From Sphingopyxis sp. MWB1 (GTDB taxonomy: Bacteria > Pseudomonadota > Alphaproteobacteria > Sphingomonadales > Sphingomonadaceae), in NCBI RefSeq assembly GCF_000763945.1, contig NZ_JQFJ01000002.1:992001-1056000 (forward strand): a stretch of 64,000 bases of DNA, in the 5' to 3' direction. Below the pieces are notes generated by a model, which did no database searches, was not told the DNA's origin, and saw only the letters and a list, made by a program, of their open reading frames with translations. Positions 8,556 through 15,781 of this stretch are shown here, one piece after another. The first letter of the stretch is position 1, and each line of letters begins with the position of its first letter. The position numbers and the translations under genes are program-made.

Positions 8556-9980
8556 ATGGGCAAAGACAAATCCTATTTCTTTTGCGGCATTGGCGGATCG
8601 GGCATGCTGCCGCTGGCGATGATTGTTGCCGCGCGCGGGGCGGCGGTCGCGGGTTCCGATCGCAGCCGCGACCAGGGGCGCTCGCCCGACAAATTCGCCT
8701 GGCTGGAGGGGCAAGGCATCGCCCTCTTCCCGCAGGATGGCAGCGGCCCCGCCGCCGGGCAGGTGATGATCGCCTCGGCCGCGGTAGAGGATAGCGTGCC
8801 CGACATGGCTGCCGCCAAGGCGCTGGGCCTGCCGCGGATGACGCGCGCCGACCTCAACGCCGCGCTGTTCAACGAGGCGGCGCACGGCGTCGGCGTCGGG
8901 GGGACGAGCGGCAAATCGACCGTCACTGGCATGATCGCCTGGATCCTGTCGCAGGCTGGCCGCGATCCCACGGTGATGAATGGCGCGGTGATGCGTAACT
9001 TCGCGGGGCCCGACCGCCCCTTTGCCAGCGCGCTGGCAGGCGACGCCGCCGCCTATGTCAGCGAAGTCGATGAAAGTGACGGGTCGATCGCGCTTTATCG
9101 GCCCGATGTCGCGGTGGTCACCAACATCAGCCTCGACCACAAGAGCCTGGAGGAACTCCACTCCCTGTTCGGCGATTTCGCAGCCAAGGCGCGCATCGCC
9201 GTGGTCAACGCCGATGATCCGGAATCGGCGCCCCTGCTGCGCGGCGGCAATGTCATCCGCTTTGGCTTTTCGGACGAAGCCGCGATGCGCGGCAGCGAGT
9301 TCGAGCCGCTCGACGATGGCTGCCGCTTTGCCATCCATTTCGCAGGCGACCGGCACGAGGCGCGCCTGCGCATGCCGGGGCGCCACAATGCGATGAATGC
9401 GCTGGCCGCCATCGCGGCCGCGCGCGCGCTCAACATATCGGTGGGTCAGTCGGTTGCCGCGCTCAGCGAATTTGCAGGGCTCGCGCGCCGCTATGAAGTG
9501 CTGGGCCAGGCGGGGGATGTGACCGTCATCGACGATTTCGCGCATAATCCCGACAAGGTCGCGGCCACACTGGCCGCCGCCGCCGAATTGCCGGGCCGCG
9601 CGCTGATCTTTTTCCAGCCGCACGGCTATGGTCCGCTGCGCCAGATGGGCAAGGAACTGGCGGCGAGCTTTGCCAAGGGGATGCGCGCGGACGACCGGCT
9701 TTATATTTGCGATCCCGTCTATTTTGGCGGAACCGTTGACCGCAGCATCGGCAGCGAGGCGCTGGTCGCCGATATTGTCGTGGGCGGCGGAACCGCCGTC
9801 CACCTTCCCACCCGCGCGGAATGCGGCGAGGCCATGCTGGCCGAGGCCCGCGCCGGGGACCGCATCTTCATTCTGGGCGCGCGCGACGATACGCTGACCG
9901 AATTTGGGCAGCATCTGCTGGCGCAGTTGGCGGCGCCTGCCGCGCTGGCAGCGGCGCCGATTGCCGGAATTGCGGGATAA
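8556..9980 (+). CDS. mpl: Murein tripeptide ligase Mpl (Mur ligase family)
   Basis: ATP-dependent ligase joining recycled murein tripeptide to UDP-N-acetylmuramate. The 474-residue protein has the N-terminal dinucleotide-like motif GIGGSGM (11-17), the ATP loop GVGGTSGKST around residues 112-121, and the C-terminal Mur ligase domain (DDFAHNPDKV). Mpl and MurC are similar, but the essential murC normally sits in the dcw cluster, while this copy stands alone beside an LD-carboxypeptidase, which favours Mpl. The GSG pattern in the first motif is also Mpl-like. No strong ribosome-binding site is visible, so the start is less certain than the identity. Confidence 0.82.
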   Translation: MGKDKSYFFCGIGGSGMLPLAMIVAARGAAVAGSDRSRDQGRSPDKFAWLEGQGIALFPQDGSGPAAGQVMIASAAVEDSVPDMAAAKALGLPRMTRADLNAALFNEAAHGVGVGGTSGKSTVTGMIAWILSQAGRDPTVMNGAVMRNFAGPDRPFASALAGDAAAYVSEVDESDGSIALYRPDVAVVTNISLDHKSLEELHSLFGDFAAKARIAVVNADDPESAPLLRGGNVIRFGFSDEAAMRGSEFEPLDDGCRFAIHFAGDRHEARLRMPGRHNAMNALAAIAAARALNISVGQSVAALSEFAGLARRYEVLGQAGDVTVIDDFAHNPDKVAATLAAAAELPGRALIFFQPHGYGPLRQMGKELAASFAKGMRADDRLYICDPVYFGGTVDRSIGSEALVADIVVGGGTAVHLPTRAECGEAMLAEARAGDRIFILGARDDTLTEFGQHLLAQLAAPAALAAAPIAGIAG

Positions 9981-10025
9981 GGCGGCTTGATTCCCGCGCC
10001 AATATCTGTATAGGCGCGGCTATTC

Positions 10026-10100
10026 GGGGCGAGGCCTTGTGCCTGTCGCCCCGTTTGCTTTGCACAGGTTACGCAAAGCCGGACGACAGCCGGAGGGGTT
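10026..10100 (+). promoter_or_regulatory. Structured 5' leader of the rpsF operon
   Basis: Two clear hairpins precede rpsF. One pairs GGGGCGA (10026-10032) with TCGCCCC (10046-10052), with an inner GGC/GCC stem. The second pairs GCTTTGC (10057-10063) with GCAAAGC (10073-10079). A CCGG...GCCGGAGG stretch (10079-10096) follows. In many bacteria the S6:S18 complex binds a structured leader to repress this operon. Whether this leader is that element is inference; the stems are directly visible. Confidence 0.4.
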
Positions 10101-10149
10101 TCGCGATCGGCGCGAAATCAGCGATCGGCCAAAATGAAGGAAGCGCACC

Positions 10150-10509
10150 ATGCCGTTTTACGAGCATGTCTTTATCGCGCGTCAGGACCTGTCCCAATCA
10201 CAGGTCGACGCGCTGGCGGAAACCGTCACCAATATCATTACCGAATATAAGGGTGAGGTTCACAAGACCGAAACCTGGGGCCTGAAGCAGCTCGCCTACA
10301 AGATCCAGAAGAACCGCAAGGGTCATTATGTGATGTTGTCGGCTGAAGCGCCGGGCGAAGCCGTCGCCGAGATCGAGCGTCAGGCGGCGATCAACGAAGA
10401 TATTATCCGTTGGATGACGATCCGCGTCGACGAGCTGGAAAAAGGCCCGTCGGTCATGATGCGCAAGCAGGAACGTCGTGGCGGCCGCGGCCGTGACCGC
10501 GAAGATTAA
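10150..10509 (+). CDS. rpsF: 30S ribosomal protein S6
   Basis: S6 binds 16S rRNA in the 30S platform together with S18. The 119-residue protein opens [15 protein letters not shown] and contains [15 protein letters not shown], both typical of alphaproteobacterial S6. The basic C-terminal tail ([16 protein letters not shown]) lies within the usual range. A GAAGGAAGCG ribosome-binding site precedes the ATG. It is the first gene of rpsF-rpsR-rplI, with rpsR 11 bases downstream. Confidence 0.97.
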   Translation: MPFYEHVFIARQDLSQSQVDALAETVTNIITEYKGEVHKTETWGLKQLAYKIQKNRKGHYVMLSAEAPGEAVAEIERQAAINEDIIRWMTIRVDELEKGPSVMMRKQERRGGRGRDRED

Positions 10510-10520
10510 GGAGAAAGACC

Positions 10521-10745
10521 ATGGCACGACCCTTTTTCCGTCGCCGCAAGACCTGCCCCTTCAGCCAGAAGGACGCACCGGTCATTGATTACAAGGACGT
10601 TCGTCTGCTCCAGGGCTATTTGTCGGAGCGTGGCAAGATCGTCCCGTCGCGGATCACCGCGGTGTCCACCAAGAAGCAGCGTGAGCTGGCCCGCGCGATC
10701 AAGCGCGCGCGCCACATCGGCCTGCTGCCCTATATTGTGAAGTAA
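10521..10745 (+). CDS. rpsR: 30S ribosomal protein S18
   Basis: S18 pairs with S6 on the 30S platform. The 74 residues include [11 protein letters not shown] and the signature [20 protein letters not shown]. One Cys remains in the N-terminal part, so this is not a four-cysteine zinc-binding form. AAGGAG precedes the start. The gene sits between rpsF and rplI with short gaps, the standard order. Confidence 0.97.
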   Translation: MARPFFRRRKTCPFSQKDAPVIDYKDVRLLQGYLSERGKIVPSRITAVSTKKQRELARAIKRARHIGLLPYIVK

Positions 10746-10759
10746 GGAGGGCTGGTCCG

Positions 10760-11404
10760 ATGGAAATCATCCTGCTCGAACGTATCGAGAAACTGGGCGG
10801 TATCGGCGATGTCGTCACCGTCAAGAACGGCTTTGCGCGCAACTATCTTCTGCCCAACAACAAGGCGCTGCGCGCCAATGATGCCAATCGCAAGCTGTTC
10901 GAAGCGAACCGCGCAAAGATTGAGGCGGACAACGCCGAACGCCGCAGCGCAGCCGAAAGCCACGCCAAGGATGTCGACGGCAAGCAGGTCATCCTGATCC
11001 GTCAGGCGTCGAACACCGGGCAGCTTTACGGCTCGGTTTCGGTGCGCGACATTGTCGAGGCCCTGATTGAAAACGGCGTGGAGAACGTGACCAAGGCCAT
11101 GATCGAGCTGGAACGCCCGATCAAGTCGCTGGGCCTGTTCGACGTCAAGGTAAAGCTGCACCCCGAAGTTGTCGTAACCGTCAACGTCAACGTCGCGCGC
11201 TCGCCTGACGAAGCCGAAATGCAGAAGGACGGCATCGACGTCATCGCCGCCATGTTCGAAGAAGAACAGGCTGCCATGGCTGCCGCCGCCCTCGAACCCG
11301 ACAGCGAAGACGAGTTTGAAGAAGGCACCCCGCCTTCGGAAAGCGAAGCTGAATCGGATGCGGACGAAGCTCCGGCCGCTGACGAGGAAGACAAGGAAGC
11401 TTAA
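10760..11404 (+). CDS. rplI: 50S ribosomal protein L9 with acidic C-terminal extension
   Basis: L9 binds 23S rRNA at the base of the L1 stalk. Residues 1-150 are a normal L9: MEIILLERIEKLGGIGD, the GFARNYLLPN motif, the long central helix and the C-terminal domain. Residues from about 165 to 214 are an acidic, Ala/Glu/Asp-rich tail absent from E. coli L9 (149 residues). Extended L9 proteins are common in alphaproteobacteria, so this is notable but not a defect. It ends the operon 30 bases before a strong terminator. Confidence 0.96.
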   Translation: MEIILLERIEKLGGIGDVVTVKNGFARNYLLPNNKALRANDANRKLFEANRAKIEADNAERRSAAESHAKDVDGKQVILIRQASNTGQLYGSVSVRDIVEALIENGVENVTKAMIELERPIKSLGLFDVKVKLHPEVVVTVNVNVARSPDEAEMQKDGIDVIAAMFEEEQAAMAAAALEPDSEDEFEEGTPPSESEAESDADEAPAADEEDKEA

Positions 11405-11430
11405 GCTTTCCTTCCTCTCGCACGAGACAG

Positions 11431-11467
11431 AAAGGCTCCGGAACCCCGCGTTCCGGAGCTTTTTCTT
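11431..11467 (+). terminator. Rho-independent terminator after rplI
   Basis: A perfect 10-base stem, GCTCCGGAAC (11435-11444) against GTTCCGGAGC (11450-11459), with a 5-base loop is followed by TTTTTCTTT. It ends the rpsF-rpsR-rplI transcript. Confidence 0.92.
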
Positions 11468-11680
11468 TGGCCGACAAGAATGCAGAAAATATCAAAAGGG
11501 GGCAACGGCCATGCCGCCGACGCCTTGCCCCTCACGCAGGCGGAAGGGGCAGCGAGACTCGCGAGCTTGTTCGTTAGCCGCAGCGGGGGCGGACAAAGGC
11601 GGCGCTGCACAAACTGGCCCCCGCCCCGCGCGCTACATCTCAAACGAAAGGGGTTAAAAAACGCCCCCCGCCTGCTGCGC

Positions 11681-12277
11681 TCAATAGCCCATCAGGCTCA
11701 GCACTTCCTTGCGGCTGCGGTCATCTTCTAGGAAGACGCCGAGCAGGCGGCTCGTCACCATGCCGACGCCGGGGGTCCGCACCCCGCGCCCGGTCATGCA
11801 GCCATGCTGGGCGTCGATCACTACGGCAACGCCATGCGGCTGGAGATGGTCCCAGATGCACTGCGCGACTTCAGCGGTCAGCCGTTCCTGCACCTGCAGG
11901 CGGCGGGCATAGCCGTTGAGCACGCGCGCCAGTTTCGAAATGCCGACCACCCGGTCCTTGGGCAGGTAGGCGATCGAGGCCTTGCCGGTGATCGGCGCCA
12001 TATGATGTTCGCAATGCGACTGAAAGGGAATGTCGCGCAGCAGCACCACCTCGTCATAGCCGCCCACCTCTTCAAAGGTGCGCGAGAGGTGAACCGATGG
12101 ATCCTCCGCATAGCCCTGACAATATTCCTTCCACGCCCGCGCCACGCGCCTTGGCGTATCACGCAGTCCTTCGCGCGAAGGGTCGTCGCCCGTCCATTCG
12201 AGTAGGGTTCGCACCGCGTCCAGCACATGATCGGGGACGATGATCTTGCCGTCCGGTCCCACTTCCATTTTGCTCAT
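11681..12277 (-). CDS. folE: GTP cyclohydrolase I FolE
   Basis: Zinc enzyme converting GTP to dihydroneopterin triphosphate, the first step of folate synthesis. From the chosen ATG it has 198 residues. Zinc ligands are C89 and H92 in SHCEHHMAP and C160 in QHGCMTGRG. The open frame continues 64 codons upstream, but that part has no family similarity; the start at 12277 has GAAGG ahead of it and gives the usual length. A further ATG three codons in is possible. It converges with the rplI operon and stands alone. Confidence 0.93.
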   Translation of the reverse strand: MSKMEVGPDGKIIVPDHVLDAVRTLLEWTGDDPSREGLRDTPRRVARAWKEYCQGYAEDPSVHLSRTFEEVGGYDEVVLLRDIPFQSHCEHHMAPITGKASIAYLPKDRVVGISKLARVLNGYARRLQVQERLTAEVAQCIWDHLQPHGVAVVIDAQHGCMTGRGVRTPGVGMVTSRLLGVFLEDDRSRKEVLSLMGY

Positions 12278-12768
12278 CGACGCGCCTTCACTGTTGCCAA
12301 CATGTCGCACATCTCGCCTCCCATAATGGGAAAGACAAGGGCGGGCCGCGACTTTTTTCCCACCTTTCGTTCTGATTGACGCTGCGGAATCCTTGCCTTT
12401 TTGGATATTGCGCGAGCCGTCATTTTTCAGGACTTTTCGTTCAAATAAGTGACTTGACGCTTTCGTCAACCAGGCGCACCTTCATTGCATTACAGAACTC
12501 GTCTTAACGGGTCGTAATTCGGAGAGGCCGGCGTTTTCCCCGACGCCGGTGGGAGAGGACGATGACCAGCAACGCTGGCATGTGGGATCTGTTGTTCAGC
12601 CAGGCCATTTTGGCCCGACAGCCTTTGCGCTGCACGGCTCCATCGCATCGGGCGCAGCCCGGTGGAGTCGGACCGCGCATGGCGTTGCATCACATGGAGA
12701 TGTCCCCTCCCCTTACCTGAAATTGTTTGGGCGGCCCCCTTCTTTAGGGCCGGAAAAGGGAGGAATGA
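12278..12768. other. Long gene-free region with hairpins and a candidate small ORF
   Basis: About 490 bases between folE and a TonB-dependent receptor. It contains a hairpin CCGGCGT/ACGCCGG (12528-12549), a candidate 52-codon reading frame (12562-12720) and a short CGGCCC/GGGCCG stem (12732-12752) next to the receptor start. A 165-codon minus-strand frame here has no family resemblance and is taken as chance. The promoters of folE and of the receptor must lie here. Confidence 0.5.
12562..12720 (+). CDS. Candidate small protein or leader peptide, 52 residues
   Basis: Not recognised. An ATG at 12562 is preceded by GGGAGAGGAC, a good ribosome-binding site, and opens a 52-codon frame ending at TGA 12718-12720, 48 bases before the receptor ATG. 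The first 24 residues are moderately hydrophobic (MWDLLFSQAILA) with one Cys; the rest is Pro- and His-rich. It follows a hairpin directly, which would suit a regulatory leader. It could equally be chance. Confidence 0.25.
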   Translation: MTSNAGMWDLLFSQAILARQPLRCTAPSHRAQPGGVGPRMALHHMEMSPPLT

Positions 12769-15678
12769 ATGAAGTTCAAGGCACTGATCGGCACTTCGAT
12801 CCTGGCGGTTGCGGTCGCGACCCCGGCATATGCACAAAACCAAAGCAACACCGATGCCTTTGGCGGCGAAATCGTCGTCACGGCGCAGCGGCAGTCCGAA
12901 CGATTGCAGGACGTCCCCATCGCGGTCAGCGCCTTTTCGTCGGAATCTTTGGAAGCGCAACAGATTGAAAATCCCGCCGATCTTCAACTCACCCTGCCCA
13001 ATGTCACCTTCACCAAAACGAATTTCACCTCATCCAGCTTTACCATTCGCGGCATCGGCGATTTGTGCGTCGGGGTCAGCTGTGACAGCGCGACCGCCAT
13101 TCACCAGAATGAATCGCCCTTGATCGGCACGCGCCTGTTCGAAACCGAATTTTTCGACCTCGAACGCATCGAAGTGCTGCGCGGGCCACAGGGCACGCTG
13201 TTCGGCCGCAACGCCACGTCGGGCGTCGTCAATGTCGTCACCGCCAAGCCCGACCTTTCGGGCTTTGGCGCGTCGGGCGAACTGGAATATGGCAATTATA
13301 ACAGCATCAAGGCCAAGGGCATGGTCAACGTGCCGCTCGGCGATACGTTGGGGGTTCGCGTTGCCGGTTTTTACCTGAACCGCGACGGCTTCACCAAAAA
13401 TCTTTATGACGGCAGCCGTATCGACGACCGCGACATGTATGCGGTGCGCGGGTCGATCCGCTGGGAACCCAGCGACGATACGACGCTCGATCTGATGGGC
13501 TATTATTTCCGCGAGGATGACAATCGCCTCCGTATCCAGAAACAATATTGCCAGCGCGACCCAACGGGCGTGCTCGGCTGCCTCAACAACCGCCGCGACC
13601 CCGGCGTCACCAACGCCAATTCGACCATCGCCGGCGTGCTGACCAGCCGCGAATTTTTCGCGGTTCGCGGGCTTCCCACCGCCTTTGCGCTCGGCAGCCT
13701 TTATGGGCCGGACTCGCTGGCTTCTTTCCAGCCGATCGCCGATCCGCGCGTGGTGAACACCGATTTCAACCCGACCTATTTTTCGGACGAATTGCAAGTG
13801 CAGGGACGGCTGGAACAAAGCTTCGGCGCGTTCAACGTTTCGCTGGCCGGGGTTTACCAGAAAGCGCGGGTCGACAGCCAGCAGGACTATAATCTGTCGA
13901 TCCAGGACCGCGCGGGCTATGCGGTCGCGCTCAACACGCTCGCCGCGGCAGCGGCGGGACAGGTGCCGGGGCTTCCTGCCGCCTATTTCAAGCCGATTGC
14001 CGATGCGCTGATACCCAATGGTCCGAATGGTCCGCTTTGCACCTCGCTTGCCGAACCCAGCGGGCTTGGTGTCTATGGCGGCCACGCCATCTGCAGCGAC
14101 ACGCCGCAGGATTTTGACCGTTCAGTACAGGACAGCAGCGCCTGGTCGGGCGAAATGATCATCAGCTCCGACTTTGACGGACCGTTCAACTTCCTGCTCG
14201 GGGGCATTTACGGGAAAAGCCATCTCACCGAAAACAGCTATTATGTGAATGCCTTCGGGCTGGATTATGCGGCCGGGATATTGGGGACGTTCACGGCAAT
14301 GACGACCCCCGCGCCCAATGGACCGCTGCCGCCCTCTTTCCTCGGCACACCCAATTATCGCAACAATACTGACGATCTGCGGGTGCGTTCCTATGGCTTC
14401 TTTGGGGAGGCCTATTATGAAATGAACGATGCGCTCAAGCTGACGCTCGGCCTGCGCTATAATAATGACAAGAAATCGGTGCGCGCACGCAACACGCTCG
14501 CAAGCTTCCTTGTCCCCTTTGGCCAGACGGGTAGCGCGTTCGACTCGCCCTTTGTCGGCGGTTTCGATGCCGACCCCGGATTGCCTGGAAACCAGCTGTT
14601 CCAGGAACGCAGCGTCGGCTTTGACGAAATAACCGGCCGCGCGGTGCTCGACTGGAAAATCACGCCCGACAATCTCGTCTATTTCAGCTACTCGCGCGGT
14701 TATAAATCGGGGGGCATCAATCCGCCGCTCGCACCGGTGTTCACCGTCCCCGACTCCTTTGCGCCCGAAATCGTCAATGCGTTCGAAATCGGCTCAAAGA
14801 ACCGCTTTGGCCCGCTCCAGCTCAACCTGACGGGCTTTTATTATAAATATAAGGGGTTGCAGCTCAGCCGCATCGTCGCGCGCACCTCGGTCAATGACAA
14901 TGTTGATGCGAATATCTGGGGTGTCGAGGCCGAAGCGGTCATCACCCCCTCGCCCGACTTTGTCGTCAATATCGGCGCCAGCTATCTCAACACCGAAGTG
15001 TCGAGCGACAAGATGCTCGCCAATCCGCGCGACCCGTCGGGCGGCCGATCCGATGCCGTGATCATCAAGGATATCACCAACGGGTCGAACTGCGCGGTGG
15101 TGCCAACAACCGCCGGCAATGGCGCGGGTTCTTCCGCCTATGTCGCGGCGATCAACAACAGCATGGGCCTTCGCGCGCCTGCTGGTTTCGGGCCGAACAG
15201 CGGGATCAACTCACCCGGCGCCTTCAGCATCTGCCAGGTGCTTGCCGCCAATGCAGCAACCGTCGGCGCCGCCTTTGGCGGGATAGCGGTCGAGCCCGCG
15301 GGCGTCGAAGTGAATATCAAGGGCAACAAGCTGCCCCAGGCACCGGTGGTAAAATTCAGCGCGGGCGCCCAATATACGTTCAACTTCGCCAATGACATAT
15401 CGCTGACGCCGCGCCTCGACCTCACCTATACTGGCGACAGCTATGGCAATATCTTCAACGGGCGGGTGAACAAGATCAACGGCTATGCCCAGGCCAATGC
15501 CCAGCTCCAGCTTAACGGCCCCGACCGGCGCTGGTTCGTCAAAGCCTTCATCCAGAATATCTTCGACAGCCAGCCTGTGACGGGCCTTTATGTCACCGAT
15601 CAGTCGTCGGGGCTCTTCACCAATGTCTTCACGCTCGACCCGCGGCGTTACGGCATCGGTGCAGGGTTTAAATTCTGA
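12769..15678 (+). CDS. TonB-dependent outer-membrane receptor
   Basis: A large (969-residue) sphingomonad-type TonB-dependent receptor; ligand unknown. It has a signal peptide ending AYA-QN (about residue 23), a TonB-box-like EIVVTAQR, a plug domain (FTIRGIGD, then RIEVLRGPQGTLFGRNATSG), and a long barrel ending in the aromatic FKF. Cys pairs occur in the plug (LCVGVSC) and in extracellular loops. GGGAGGAATGA precedes the ATG. The convergent receptor at 15782 is similar in type. Such receptors often import plant- or lignin-derived compounds, but nothing nearby names a substrate. Confidence 0.9.
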   Translation: MKFKALIGTSILAVAVATPAYAQNQSNTDAFGGEIVVTAQRQSERLQDVPIAVSAFSSESLEAQQIENPADLQLTLPNVTFTKTNFTSSSFTIRGIGDLCVGVSCDSATAIHQNESPLIGTRLFETEFFDLERIEVLRGPQGTLFGRNATSGVVNVVTAKPDLSGFGASGELEYGNYNSIKAKGMVNVPLGDTLGVRVAGFYLNRDGFTKNLYDGSRIDDRDMYAVRGSIRWEPSDDTTLDLMGYYFREDDNRLRIQKQYCQRDPTGVLGCLNNRRDPGVTNANSTIAGVLTSREFFAVRGLPTAFALGSLYGPDSLASFQPIADPRVVNTDFNPTYFSDELQVQGRLEQSFGAFNVSLAGVYQKARVDSQQDYNLSIQDRAGYAVALNTLAAAAAGQVPGLPAAYFKPIADALIPNGPNGPLCTSLAEPSGLGVYGGHAICSDTPQDFDRSVQDSSAWSGEMIISSDFDGPFNFLLGGIYGKSHLTENSYYVNAFGLDYAAGILGTFTAMTTPAPNGPLPPSFLGTPNYRNNTDDLRVRSYGFFGEAYYEMNDALKLTLGLRYNNDKKSVRARNTLASFLVPFGQTGSAFDSPFVGGFDADPGLPGNQLFQERSVGFDEITGRAVLDWKITPDNLVYFSYSRGYKSGGINPPLAPVFTVPDSFAPEIVNAFEIGSKNRFGPLQLNLTGFYYKYKGLQLSRIVARTSVNDNVDANIWGVEAEAVITPSPDFVVNIGASYLNTEVSSDKMLANPRDPSGGRSDAVIIKDITNGSNCAVVPTTAGNGAGSSAYVAAINNSMGLRAPAGFGPNSGINSPGAFSICQVLAANAATVGAAFGGIAVEPAGVEVNIKGNKLPQAPVVKFSAGAQYTFNFANDISLTPRLDLTYTGDSYGNIFNGRVNKINGYAQANAQLQLNGPDRRWFVKAFIQNIFDSQPVTGLYVTDQSSGLFTNVFTLDPRRYGIGAGFKF

Positions 15679-15694
15679 CGCTTTTGCCCTGAAC

Positions 15695-15741
15695 AAAAAG
15701 GGGCCCGGTCATAGACATGCATGACCGGGCCTTTTCTTTTT
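15695..15741. terminator. Bidirectional terminator between two convergent receptors
   Basis: Perfect 11-base stem GGCCCGGTCAT (15702-15712) and ATGACCGGGCC (15721-15731). An A-rich run precedes it and TTTTCTTTTT follows, so it can stop transcription from both receptor genes. Confidence 0.9.
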
Positions 15742-15781
15742 GAGGCCGGGAAAGGCGGAACGATCCGCCTTCCCCCTGTCC

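Noticed and set aside
8460-9914. Minus-strand frame of 484 codons
   Set aside because: Antisense to mpl, whose Mur ligase motifs are intact.
12490-12987. Minus-strand frame of 165 codons upstream of the TonB receptor
   Set aside because: It overlaps the signal-peptide region of the receptor and has no recognisable motif or ribosome-binding site.
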